From contig NZ_JAIQXU010000028.1 of the NCBI RefSeq assembly GCF_020166395.1, forward strand, positions 1-60,895: DNA of 60,895 nt. The letters run 5' to 3'. Shown in pieces: positions 1 to 7,617 of the stretch (positions are counted from its first letter, which is position 1; every line of letters begins with the position of its first letter). Source of the DNA: Deinococcus betulae (GTDB lineage: Bacteria > Deinococcota > Deinococci > Deinococcales > Deinococcaceae). The translations under genes and the position numbers were made by a program. The notes under the pieces are model-generated. The model was not told where the DNA came from and made no database searches. It was given only the letters and a program-made list of their open reading frames with translations.

Positions 1-605
1 TACCCACCCAAGACCACCTGTCATGACCGCTTCCAGGAATGGAACGAACGGCAGGTCTTCCCAGCCATCCTGGCCGCGCTCTACGAGCTCGGCGAGGAGC
101 AACGACTCCTCGACCTGCGCGAGGCATTCATTGACGCCACCTTCAGTGCCGCAAAAAAGGGGGCGCTGACGTCGGCCCCACCAAGAAGAGCAAAGGCACC
201 AAGATCATGATCATGGTCGATGCGAGCGGCGTGCCGCTCGCGCTTCACACCTGTCGCGCCAGTCCAGCCGAGGTGACGCTCGTCCACGACACGTTGGACC
301 CCTCCTTCGGTATGGATTTCCCCGAACGCCTCATCGGGGACAAGGCCTATGACAGCGGCGGGCTGGATGCGGAGCTCGCGGTGCTCGGGACCGACATGAT
401 CGCGCCCAATCGCAGGAATCGAAAGAAAACCCAGGATGGTCGGCCACTGCGCCGTTATCGGCGGCGTTGGAAGGTCGAGCGCACCATCGCATGGCTCCAA
501 AGCTTCCGTCGCGTGAGAACACGCGACGAAGTCAAAGCACAGAACGTTCTGGGGATGGTTCAGCTCGCCTGCATCGTCATCCTGCTCCGCGTAATTTCCG
601 GATGA
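1..605 (+). CDS. IS5-family (IS427-like) transposase, 5' end outside window, read through a -1 frameshift
   Basis: DDE transposase of an insertion sequence. The window starts inside the gene. Frame 1 reads ...REAFIDATFSAAKKGA and then runs to a stop near 207. The frame beginning at 159 continues the family sequence (GGADVGPTKKSKGTKIM, then GDKAYDSGG, and RRRWKVERTIAWL with the catalytic Glu). The two frames meet at A AAA AAG (153-159), a classical -1 slippery heptamer, so this is probably programmed frameshifting rather than damage. The second half is intact to the TGA at 603-605. The right end of the element should lie just after the stop. I could not define its terminal repeat because the left end is not in the window. 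The element appears to have cut the gene whose tail follows (606-797). Confidence 0.85.
153..163 (+). promoter_or_regulatory. A6G5 slippery site for -1 ribosomal frameshifting in the transposase
   Basis: Six A followed by five G. In the zero frame the codons are AAA AAG preceded by A. Slipping back one base joins the upstream frame to the downstream frame exactly where the protein family is continuous. IS5-group elements with two overlapping frames are known to use such sites. Use of this one is inferred. Confidence 0.7.
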
Positions 606-797
606 TCTCTACAGATAGAGAAGAGGGACGTCCTACGGCTCAGTCTCACAGATGTCGCAAGGATCTCAATTGATCGTGAAGGTGATCGAGAATTCCTGTT
701 AGCCGAATTTAAAGAGGAGCGTCTCCTTGACAAATTCGTATTGCAGATTAAGCCAACGCTCAAAATTGAATGGGGAAATGCATCTGTGTGGGCATGA
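606..797 (+). pseudogene. 3' remnant of an unidentified gene cut by the IS
   Basis: An open frame starts right after the transposase stop, without a start codon, and ends at the TGA at 795-797. It encodes about 63 residues, including RLSLTDVARISIDREGDR, FLLAEFKEERLLDKFVLQ and IKPTLKIEWGNASVWA. The composition looks like real protein, and the AT content is higher than in the IS. I read it as the tail of a host gene interrupted by the insertion. I do not recognise the family. From 798 to 886 I see nothing. Confidence 0.45.
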
Positions 798-886
798 CCG
801 CACGCTTGTCGTGTGAGTTGGACAAAATTTGACCCCTCGCTAGGTTAGCCCCCAGGAGGCAAGAAGGTTTACCCTCTCCTCCCCTT

Positions 887-1132
887 TCAGTCATTGAAGG
901 TCAGCAGGTCAGGAAGGGACAGCCCAAACACCTCTGCCAGTTTTGCCAGTGTGCTGATGCGAACATCCACTTGACCTGTTTCAATACGGTGTGGATAGGC
1001 CCGGTGCATGCCTGTGAGATGCGCGAGGGTGTCTTGACTCCACCCTTGTTGCTCCCGTAACTGCCGGATGCGTTGCCCCACCACCTTCTGGAGTGGGACA
1101 TCTGAAGCAGCGTCAGGATTCGGGTCAATCAC
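887..1132 (-). CDS. XRE-family helix-turn-helix regulator
   Basis: 81 residues, one HTH_3 domain filling most of the protein: GQRIRQLREQQGWSQDTLA, then the recognition-helix region around HRIETGQVDVRISTLAKLAEVF. Proteins of this size bind operators as dimers and usually repress their own promoter or a neighbour's. It is divergent from the small RHH-like gene at 1239, and the 106-bp AT-rich gap (1133-1238) probably holds both promoters. No toxin partner is visible, so an antitoxin role is possible but not supported. Confidence 0.85.
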   Translation of the reverse strand: MIDPNPDAASDVPLQKVVGQRIRQLREQQGWSQDTLAHLTGMHRAYPHRIETGQVDVRISTLAKLAEVFGLSLPDLLTFND

Positions 1133-1238
1133 GGCCCCAGCTTTCCGAAGACTTTGTGTCTGGCGTCTCTATAAAAATCGTCTTTATAAAAAGAGATAAA
1201 CTGACGCTATCCCAGAGTCAGGAAGGTCCTCCGCTACG

Positions 1239-1490
1239 ATGCCGAAGAAGAAACGTAAAGGCCAGTCTTCTCAACCAGAACGTAAGGTTGAGCTCACTCC
1301 TGCTCCCTCTCACCCCAAGCGCATGCCCTCAGAGCTGGAACCCTTCAGTACCACGATGACGCCTGCACATAAGCAACTGCTGCGGTTTATCAAGGCAGCT
1401 GAGGGACGCATGCAGTTCGAAATTCTTGGCGACGCCTTAGAGGCCTATGCGAAGGAGCATCACCCTGAGCTGCTCGCCCGCTACAGCTAG
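1239..1490 (+). CDS. Small ribbon-helix-helix-like protein
   Basis: 83 residues. A basic, Pro-rich N-terminus (MPKKKRKGQSSQ) is followed by a C-terminal half that fits a ribbon-helix-helix pattern: a short strand near FSTTMTPAHKQLL, a helix, the turn AAEGRMQFEI, then the helix LGDALEAYAKEH. RHH proteins of this size are plasmid-type transcription or partition regulators. Divergent from the XRE gene. The ATG is preceded by AGGAAGG about 12 bases upstream. The fold is an inference from the pattern only. Confidence 0.6.
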   Translation: MPKKKRKGQSSQPERKVELTPAPSHPKRMPSELEPFSTTMTPAHKQLLRFIKAAEGRMQFEILGDALEAYAKEHHPELLARYS

Positions 1491-1644
1491 AGCCTACCTG
1501 CCAAGTGAACAGGTTGTTGAGGCGAGTTATGGGTCGAGAGCCTGTCGCTTCCCCGCAACTACAAAAGAAATTGTATGCCTGGGTAAGATCCCTCTGGTTT
1601 CCATGTCCAACGCCAATTAGACCAGGGCAGTATGGGCTGTCATT

Positions 1645-2493
1645 TTGTATCTGTTGTCGTGCTTAGGGAAAAACGCGCGCCATACTTTCCCTACGCGCAG
1701 CTTTCTCCGCCTTAAGTCCTGGTTTGCTGCGACATTCGCCGCCAGTGTGCTCTGTGAGGCTCTAGCTCAGCGCAGGCCAGCTCTGCTCCCTCCTGTGGGT
1801 CTGGCGGCAGATGTCGATGTGCAGGGCCCCGTAACGCGTATCGAAACCCTGGAAGGGCACCAGGTCACAGGTGTGACTCAGATTTCGACAGATGGACGTT
1901 CGGCCGTGTTCACCTCGCCTCGAGACAAGACCTTGCGTGGTGAGTACCGCTATGATCCCCGGACGAACCGACTGAGCTACACCCAACACAGCCAAGAGGG
2001 CCTCCTGACCTTCTTCAGTGAGTATTCGCCGGGCGGTTGTCTCACGCGCTCTGAAGTCAAACCTCCCAAGGATTCAGGCTTTCCAGCCACGACCACTGCC
2101 ACCCACTGTGATGCTGAAAACCGCGCAGTCCGTACTGAGGAGCGGATTGCAGGTGTGCGTGATCCCGTGGTCATTACCCGGGCCTGGACGTTAGGGGGCC
2201 GCCTGGCGCGTGAGGTCTCGGTTGATTATCGTGGCAGGGAAACCCGCGAGGAGCGTTACGACGCGTCGGGGCGATTGATAAGTTCTAAAGTGGTTGATGC
2301 CTACGGCACGCACCTCACAATCGCAGTGACACACAAAGATGACGCATACGGTAATTGGCTCATGCGGCGGACCGTCACGGAGGTGCGCTTTGCTTGTGCC
2401 CCGGGTCCCACAGCAACGCAGTACGGTCTAAAGTGTCAACCAAACCTTCAGCCACAGGTCCAACTGGAACAGCGCCGCCTGACCTATCGCTGA
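1645..2493 (+). CDS. Putative exported protein, YD/RHS-like repeats
   Basis: 282 residues from a TTG. The N-terminus contains a hydrophobic stretch (SWFAATFAASVLCEALAQ) that looks like a signal peptide, so the protein is probably secreted or periplasmic. The mature part has repeated motifs such as GEYRYDPRTNRLSYTQ, REERYDASGRLISSKVVDAYG and DDAYGNWLMRRTV. These resemble single YD/RHS-type beta-strand repeats and a cell-wall/RHS fold, but it is far shorter than true RHS toxins. It has several Cys residues in the C-terminal third. The exact start is uncertain because there is no good ribosome binding site before the TTG. Function unknown. Confidence 0.55.
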   Translation: MYLLSCLGKNARHTFPTRSFLRLKSWFAATFAASVLCEALAQRRPALLPPVGLAADVDVQGPVTRIETLEGHQVTGVTQISTDGRSAVFTSPRDKTLRGEYRYDPRTNRLSYTQHSQEGLLTFFSEYSPGGCLTRSEVKPPKDSGFPATTTATHCDAENRAVRTEERIAGVRDPVVITRAWTLGGRLAREVSVDYRGRETREERYDASGRLISSKVVDAYGTHLTIAVTHKDDAYGNWLMRRTVTEVRFACAPGPTATQYGLKCQPNLQPQVQLEQRRLTYR

Positions 2494-2582
2494 GCGTTTC
2501 GGCAGCAGGCCCTCAAGCTGATCCAAGCCGGGTACCCTGCACTTGATCTTCGGATCATCCTCTTCTCTAAGCCCATTTAGTG

Positions 2583-2858
2583 TCAAAATCGGTTGATATG
2601 TTCCTCGTACCTCTCATCGGGCTTGGCTCGAAGGGCGATGGGCATTGCCACCTGAGGAATCATGTGGAAGGCATGGCAGAGCATCAAGGCGATGCGCACA
2701 GTCGATTCCCCTAGCTCGGCTGCTAGGAAAGCCGCTTCCTCCGACGTCCTACCTTCCGCTTTCCAGTCCTCCGCCAGGTACAGAAGCTCTAAGTAGGGAC
2801 GTGACACATGATGAATGTAAGCGAATGGAGCGTCGAGAGGTGAATCTGCCGTTGACAA
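2583..2858 (-). CDS. Hypothetical protein
   Basis: 91 residues, with TTG the first available start after an in-frame stop. Looks alpha-helical (ELLYLAEDWKAEGRTSEEAAFLAAELGESTVRIALMLCHAF). No domain recognised. It lies 128 bp beyond the end of the small gene at 2987-3301 on the same strand, so it could belong to the same effector locus. Weak start and no clear Shine-Dalgarno sequence. Confidence 0.4.
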   Translation of the reverse strand: MSTADSPLDAPFAYIHHVSRPYLELLYLAEDWKAEGRTSEEAAFLAAELGESTVRIALMLCHAFHMIPQVAMPIALRAKPDERYEEHINRF

Positions 2859-2986
2859 TCGGCCTTACCCTGCAAAAGGGATCTAGGATGCGCCGGTACA
2901 GCTGGAATTGAGTCCAGGCTCCGGCTGTGGAGCCTTCCTTCTATCGGTGGCTTAGCTCGAAAGGATGGCATCCTCAAATGACTTAC

Positions 2987-3301
2987 TTAGCCTTTCGCAA
3001 GGACATCACGGTAATACCGGAGACCATTTTCAAATTCTGAATTGTCGCAGTCGTTCAGCCCTTTTTCTAAACGGTAGTGCTGAACCATTTTCTCAAAAGC
3101 TTGTTGTGTCATCTCTTGAGTATCGGCATCATCGTTTAATGGAGGACCCCAGATATTGTCCATGTAACTGTGATCAATCCTAAAACTTCCATCAATCCAA
3201 TCCATGGCGTAGGGCGTGCCGGCAAGAACTCTGTCATCCAAATGAATGACTTTGATTGGCCTGGCTCCAACGGCGAAATAGCTTACATTAACACTTTTCA
3301 C
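2987..3301 (-). CDS. Small protein coupled to the DUF4157-RelA/SpoT protein; candidate immunity factor
   Basis: 104 residues, starting with GTG inside the sequence GTGA that also contains the TGA of the upstream gene (3298-3300), so translation is probably coupled. It is acidic and hydrophilic (DDRVLAGTPYAMDWIDGSFRIDHSY, DDADTQEMTQQAFEKMVQHY) with no signal peptide or membrane segment. No known domain is recognised. A small acidic protein directly behind a polymorphic toxin gene is the usual place for its immunity protein. The role is inferred from position only. AT content is higher than the upstream DUF4157 part, as for the toxin tip. Confidence 0.6.
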   Translation of the reverse strand: MKSVNVSYFAVGARPIKVIHLDDRVLAGTPYAMDWIDGSFRIDHSYMDNIWGPPLNDDADTQEMTQQAFEKMVQHYRLEKGLNDCDNSEFENGLRYYRDVLAKG

Positions 3302-5877
3302 TTATTTTCCTTTAGAATTTGCTGCCACACGTTCCTGTAGCCATCCTTGGCCATTTGAGTCAACTCATTCAGCCTCGCCTCTTCTGCTGGCGTGACTGGA
3401 CGGTTCTCAGTGCTGAGTTTGGCTCGAATACTCCGCACCTCTTGGTAGATTTTATGTTCTGTGGCGGCAAAGTTTGACATTTTCGTGAGTTCTAACCGGA
3501 GTTCGACTACGTAGCCATTGCTGGCCCGAATATTCAGAACAATGTCTCTATATCCTGTCGCCATCGGTTCAACGAAACGATCTTTGACCTGAACTACGTT
3601 GTACCGGCTACGGATGTAGGCCAGAGCCTGGTACACATCGTCAAGCTTGTTGAACAGCAACCGCGATCCAGCCACGTCCAGGAGCGGTGCGGCGCTCCCC
3701 TCATAATCAGCCTGGACCTTCTCTGTGGAGCGGGTCACGTCCTTCAGGCCGTCCCGTGTCTGAAATGTTGCGCCATACCGGCGGGCCAGCGTATCCGTGA
3801 GGGGGATCAGCTCCTTATTGGCGGCCCGGCTGCCCTCGTAGACCGTGTTTATGGCACTGGACGGCTGTACAGGCTTGGCTGTTGGCGCCTGTACCTTCAT
3901 GGTGGCTGACAGCGAAGCCTGCTTTTGCGTCAGTCCCTGTTTCATAGCGGCGGAGTACTGCGTCTGCCAGAGGGGAAGAGTCTGCTGCTGGGCTGTGGGA
4001 ACGCCAAGCCCTTTCTGCTGCTGTGCGACGACTCCTTTGCCGGCTGCTCGACCAGCCGCTTTGCCGATCAGGCCAGCCAATCCAGCGGTGCCTAGAATGG
4101 CAGCAGCCTGCGCGAAGTGATTCCCAGCGATTTTCAGATCGCTTTCATTGGTGGCCCGGTCCGCTATGCGGAAGAACGCCCCCAGGTGCTCCCCAATAGC
4201 AAACGATGCGGGGCCATAAGTCGCCAGGGCAATAATCACAACCCCAACATCGAGAATCCAGCCTGCTGGTGTCAGTTGGAGAGCAACAAAAATGGCCGCC
4301 GTTGTGGCGATGGCCGTAACACTAATCATGCTCAGAAACTGCGTACGGAACGCTTCACCGACCGGCGCGTACTCAATGGCCTTCCCCAGTTTGGTGGCCA
4401 GTGGCATGTTGACGTAACGCCCGGCTGTCTCCAGAGAGGTGGTGGCCAGGGCTTGACCCTTCAGAGGAGCGTAGAGCGTAGGGCCAGCCAGACAGAAGTC
4501 AATGCTGGGGCTGCTGACCTTGGCCTTGACCAATGCCTTCCGCATCGGTTCCCAGGCAGGAAGACGCATGGCCGCGAGGAGCCCGATCACGGTGTCCCGC
4601 TGAGCCTGGGGCAGCTTTTGAAGGCTTTTGACGGCAGCATCAATCTGCCCAGCACTCATCTGGCGCTTGATCGCCTGCACAGTCACGATCAGGTTCGCAG
4701 TGGGGTCAGCCGTTTTTCTTTGAATGCTGCCATGGGTGAGGACTTTCCTGGATTGTGCAGGCCTGGCCAGGGCGCGGGCTGCTGATCTCGGGAGCGGCTG
4801 TGTGCTCAGCCGTCTTCCCATCTGCCGGGCTTCGGCTTCGAGGCCAGCATCGGGGTCAACCCCAGTGCCCGCGCGGCCCTGACTCTGTTGCACGGTATGG
4901 GTCACTTCGTGGGCCAGCAGTTCAAGGCCGCTCTGGCTGTTTGGGTTGAACTGGCCGGCCTGGAAGAAGATGTCCGTACCAGTGGTGAAGGCGAGAGCGT
5001 TCACCACTTTGGCCAGCCCGTGGGCTTCGGGATCATCATGAATGCGGACACGGCTCAGGTCATGATTCAGGCCCTGTTCCAGATGGCGCTGAATCGCTTC
5101 AGGCAAGGGATTGCCGGCGCCCCGCCGGGCCTGAATACGTTGGAAGACCGGCTGGGTGGCCTCGGCATCTAGGTCCGCGAGTTGCCGTTGCAGGGTGGCT
5201 GCGCGCAGCGTCTGATCCGCATGAGCCTGCTGTTCCCCCTGCCGCTGCACGGCATTGTCCACGGCACGCTGCAAGGCTAGCCGTTCGCCTGAGGGCACCA
5301 GACTCAGAACCACCCGGGCGACCGGCGCGCTGACCTCGTGGCGTTGCAGGGTCGCCAGATGATTGCCATACGTGTCGTACCGGGCCTGGGCTGGGCCACG
5401 GTCCGCTTTGAAGCCTCGGGTGAGATGCTGGGCCACCTGCCGTTGTAGAGCGGTGTGTTGCGCGAACTGGCGGCTATCCAGGCGCTGACCTTCGACCTGT
5501 TCCGCGTGACGTTGCATGACGGCCACCCAGTCTGCTGGGGTCTGAGGGCGAGCCGGTGGGGGAGTAGTTGGTTTGGTTTGCTGCTGGAGGACGGCCATCT
5601 GATCAGGGTGTGTAGGCCCCGATTCAGCCAGCCGGCGTTGCAGGATCTGGCGCTCACCCGTGAGACGGCTGACCTCTTCACGGTGTAGGTCCAGGGCGCG
5701 TAGCGCTGGGGCCGCCTGTTGCCGTTGGAGAGCCGGCGAGTGCAGGGTGAAGCGGGCGAGGTCGGCGCGCAGTTGGGCTTGACGTTGCAAGGCCGTATTG
5801 AGGGGTAACGTGGTGTGCTGAGGTGTCCCTTCTCTCTGAGTCTTGCGAGAAGATGTGCGTTTGCGGGCGTACTCCAT
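3298..5877 (-). CDS. DUF4157 (eCIS core domain) protein with C-terminal RelA/SpoT-like nucleotidyltransferase domain
   Basis: 859 residues. The N-terminal 250 residues are rich in LQRQ-type repeats and predicted coil. Residues about 255-355 form a DUF4157 domain with the metalloprotease-like motif LLAHEVTHTVQQSQG (HEVTH near 322). A hydrophobic, glycine-rich stretch covers about 510-565. The C-terminal about 170 residues match the RelA/SpoT synthetase pattern: DVAGSRLLF (D..G.R), RFVEPMATGYRDIVLNI in place of the P..NGY.SLH region, then VVELRLEL and EHKIYQEVR. DUF4157 domains occur in proteins loaded on extracellular contractile injection systems and in polymorphic toxins. RelA/SpoT-fold toxins make (p)ppApp-type nucleotides or modify tRNA. 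I infer a delivered toxin. The small gene downstream overlaps by GTGA. No eCIS structural genes are in the window. Confidence 0.8.
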   Translation of the reverse strand: MEYARKRTSSRKTQREGTPQHTTLPLNTALQRQAQLRADLARFTLHSPALQRQQAAPALRALDLHREEVSRLTGERQILQRRLAESGPTHPDQMAVLQQQTKPTTPPPARPQTPADWVAVMQRHAEQVEGQRLDSRQFAQHTALQRQVAQHLTRGFKADRGPAQARYDTYGNHLATLQRHEVSAPVARVVLSLVPSGERLALQRAVDNAVQRQGEQQAHADQTLRAATLQRQLADLDAEATQPVFQRIQARRGAGNPLPEAIQRHLEQGLNHDLSRVRIHDDPEAHGLAKVVNALAFTTGTDIFFQAGQFNPNSQSGLELLAHEVTHTVQQSQGRAGTGVDPDAGLEAEARQMGRRLSTQPLPRSAARALARPAQSRKVLTHGSIQRKTADPTANLIVTVQAIKRQMSAGQIDAAVKSLQKLPQAQRDTVIGLLAAMRLPAWEPMRKALVKAKVSSPSIDFCLAGPTLYAPLKGQALATTSLETAGRYVNMPLATKLGKAIEYAPVGEAFRTQFLSMISVTAIATTAAIFVALQLTPAGWILDVGVVIIALATYGPASFAIGEHLGAFFRIADRATNESDLKIAGNHFAQAAAILGTAGLAGLIGKAAGRAAGKGVVAQQQKGLGVPTAQQQTLPLWQTQYSAAMKQGLTQKQASLSATMKVQAPTAKPVQPSSAINTVYEGSRAANKELIPLTDTLARRYGATFQTRDGLKDVTRSTEKVQADYEGSAAPLLDVAGSRLLFNKLDDVYQALAYIRSRYNVVQVKDRFVEPMATGYRDIVLNIRASNGYVVELRLELTKMSNFAATEHKIYQEVRSIRAKLSTENRPVTPAEEARLNELTQMAKDGYRNVWQQILKENK

Positions 5878-6159
5878 AGACCTCCCGGGATACGTCCCCT
5901 CATGATGCCAGTCAGCGCCCCAGAAAGTGGCCGAAAATGACCATTTTTACCCGGATAGAACGGTAATACTAAATGGTTGGTGTGAGAATCGGCGGCAAAA
6001 CTACCCATAGGGAGGGGACGAGTTGAACACTCCCTCCCTGTTGATTTCTGTCCTGATGTGAAGTGCCCGTCCTCGCCTTCAGCGGACCGCCTGGGAGAGC
6101 ACCAGGCGACCCCTCAAGCCTGTGGCGGGCGCAAAAACAAAGCGCGCTAGGCTCCGCCC
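5878..6159. other. Divergent intergenic region
   Basis: 282 bp between the DUF4157 gene and the small gene at 6160. It must hold both promoters. I see no clear -35/-10 pair or repeat. The stretch near 5935-5975 (ATTTTTACC, then GGTAATACTAAATGG) is AT-rich and contains a short GGTAATAC/ATTTTTACC dyad. Confidence 0.25.
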
Positions 6160-6429
6160 ATGGCCCAAGACTTCACCTTCACACTGCCTACCGATAAGGA
6201 AGAACTGATTGAGCGCTTTCTGTCTGTCTCGGAGGGGCCACAGCGACTGCTGCTCATGGCCATGACACATGGGGTCACCGCACCGGGTCAGGCGCACATG
6301 GGGGAGACGATGCTGACGTGGCTCCGGACCGACGAGCGGACCCGGGCTCTGGTGAGCCAGCTGGAGTCCACCCCGGCACCCAAGCTCAGCAAGCCCAAAG
6401 GCGGGCGACGAGGCTTTGGCCGGAGCTGA
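6160..6429 (+). CDS. Hypothetical small protein
   Basis: 89 residues. The N-terminal half is acidic and helical (DKEELIERFLSVSEGPQRLLLMAMTHG). The C-terminus is basic and Gly/Arg rich (KPKGGRRGFGRS), as in small nucleic-acid-binding proteins. No domain recognised. It precedes the mobilisation block on the same strand but is separated by about 470 bp. Confidence 0.5.
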   Translation: MAQDFTFTLPTDKEELIERFLSVSEGPQRLLLMAMTHGVTAPGQAHMGETMLTWLRTDERTRALVSQLESTPAPKLSKPKGGRRGFGRS

Positions 6430-6436
6430 GATCAAT

Positions 6437-6802
6437 TCATCCCCCAACCTGGCCACCACCATCCAGGCTGACATCAGCAAGATCATTAGCATGACCACCA
6501 CGGTTAGCCATGCCACTGGGTCCACCGTTGTTCCAATGAGATCTCCGGTTCACCCGTTGATCTTCGGTAGATTCCATCCACTTCTCCAGCTGCCGCTTCA
6601 ATGTCGCTTTTCTGAGCTTGGGAGCCCCTTTAACTCGGCCCGTAGGTGCGTCTAGCGACCGCCTGTCCTGCCCATTTCCCTCTCTGCCATCTCGTCTACG
6701 CGACCGCCTGTCCTGCCCATTTCCCTCTCTGCCATCTCGTCTACGCGACCGCCTGTCCTGCCCATTTCCCTCTCTGCCATCTCGTCTACGCAAGATTAGC
6801 AC
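6437..6802 (-). CDS. Possible repeat protein spanning the 45-bp repeats (doubtful)
   Basis: An open frame of 121 codons from a GTG. It encodes three copies of a 15-residue unit (RRRDGREGNGQDRRS), then a basic segment (GRVKGAPKLRKATLKRQLEKW) and a Gly-rich tail. The repeat length is a multiple of three, so frames without a stop stay open on both strands and openness is weak evidence. The charged composition is at least protein-like, unlike the Pro/Cys/Leu-rich plus-strand readings. No ribosome binding site seen. It could equally be non-coding DNA of the transfer origin. Confidence 0.2.
   Translation of the reverse strand: MLILRRRDGREGNGQDRRSRRRDGREGNGQDRRSRRRDGREGNGQDRRSLDAPTGRVKGAPKLRKATLKRQLEKWMESTEDQRVNRRSHWNNGGPSGMANRGGHANDLADVSLDGGGQVGG
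6656..6790 (+). repeat. Three perfect 45-bp tandem repeats
   Basis: Units at 6656-6700, 6701-6745 and 6746-6790, each starting CGACCGCCTGTCCTGCCC and ending CATCTCGTCTACG, with no mismatch that I can see. They lie just upstream of the dyads and the RHH/relaxase genes, where direct repeats for relaxosome proteins are common. Perfect identity suggests recent expansion or functional constraint. Spacing and lack of spacers rule out a CRISPR array. Confidence 0.9.
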
Positions 6803-6903
6803 TAAAGTGCATCTTGCCTCTGGAACGACGTTCCAGAGGAGAAAAACCTAAGCGCACGCATATCTTAATTAGCACTTCCCCTTTTTCCCCTTTACACTCA
6901 GGT
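6791..6903 (+). other. Candidate transfer origin (oriT) with two dyads
   Basis: The region contains the dyad GCACT-AA-AGTGC (6799-6810) and a perfect 10-bp inverted repeat, CCTCTGGAAC and GTTCCAGAGG around GAC (6817-6839). The octamer ATTAGCAC occurs twice, once at each end of the region (about 6796 and 6868). It ends at the start of the RHH auxiliary gene, with the relaxase candidate next. Dyads followed by an AT-rich segment directly upstream of relaxosome genes is the normal oriT layout. The nick site cannot be placed. The dyads could also be operators for the RHH protein. Confidence 0.45.
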
Positions 6904-7614
6904 ATGACGAAGACGGCGGGACGCCCAAAACAGAAGCCCGTGCGGGTGACCGTGACGCTCGATCCGCAGCATGCCGCGGCGTTGAAACTGCTGGCGGACG
7001 AGGCAGGCGTGACGATGTCTGCGTTGTGCGCGAACGTGCTGGAGCGGTACAGCCTGCAGGACCGGCAGGTGATGACGTCCGACCTGGTGCGCACGCTGTT
7101 TGAGTCCCAAGCCGTGAAGCTGCAGGAAGGGCTGCGGACGGAGATTCACGCGCAGATGAACCGTGTGCGGCATCTGCTGGCGAGAAGTGCGCTGGAGAGC
7201 ATGGCGGTTCGCAACGAGACCGGCTTGTTGCTCGTGGCGCAAGCCGGGAAGGAGAAGGCCCAGAAGTACCGGGAGCAGGCGTGGGGCCATGCGGTGCACT
7301 CCCTGAAAGAACCAACCCCCGCGATGCGTGCCGCATTGAACGAGCTGGCGGCTGGCATGGGGAACGACGACCCAGGTCTGCTGATGAAAGTGCGTGAGTC
7401 TACAGAGCAGGTCACGCACCAGCTGGCCCAGGTGCAAGGGCTGGCGAACCAGGTGGCGCTTCTTCAGCAACAACAGCAGGAGGTCACGACGGTCTTAGCG
7501 ACGATGCAGCAGCAGCTCAAGGTGACGCAAAGTGTGGTGGTTAAGGCGGTGAATAAGCTGGAGGAAACGGAGGAAGAACTGCGGTCGAAACGCAAGGGGA
7601 TCTTCGGGTTGTAA
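6904..7614 (+). CDS. RHH-type mobilisation auxiliary protein (MobC-like), coiled coil
   Basis: 236 residues from the ATG at 6904; longer readings run through the tandem repeats and are not credible. The basic N-terminus (MTKTAGRPKQKPVRVTVTL) leads into a ribbon-helix-helix (DPQHAAALKLLADEAGVTMSALCANVL). The C-terminal half is a Gln-rich coiled coil (residues about 155-215). RHH accessory proteins bind oriT and recruit the relaxase, and they often repress their own promoter. The relaxase candidate begins three bases after this stop. The middle part resembles the protein at 52783-53214, suggesting paralogues. It could alternatively be a partition or regulatory protein. Confidence 0.6.
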   Translation: MTKTAGRPKQKPVRVTVTLDPQHAAALKLLADEAGVTMSALCANVLERYSLQDRQVMTSDLVRTLFESQAVKLQEGLRTEIHAQMNRVRHLLARSALESMAVRNETGLLLVAQAGKEKAQKYREQAWGHAVHSLKEPTPAMRAALNELAAGMGNDDPGLLMKVRESTEQVTHQLAQVQGLANQVALLQQQQQEVTTVLATMQQQLKVTQSVVVKAVNKLEETEEELRSKRKGIFGL

Positions 7615-7617
7615 GCC

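Noticed and set aside
3298..5877. Evidence for a complete eCIS particle locus
   Set aside because: Only the DUF4157 domain is present; no sheath, tube, baseplate or AAA+ gene of such systems is in the window.
6656..6790. CRISPR array
   Set aside because: The three 45-bp units are contiguous without spacers, and no cas gene is near.
6646..6903. N-terminal extension of the RHH gene through the repeats
   Set aside because: It would encode Cys/Pro/Leu-rich repeats and swallow the dyads; the ATG at 6904 gives a normal RHH start.
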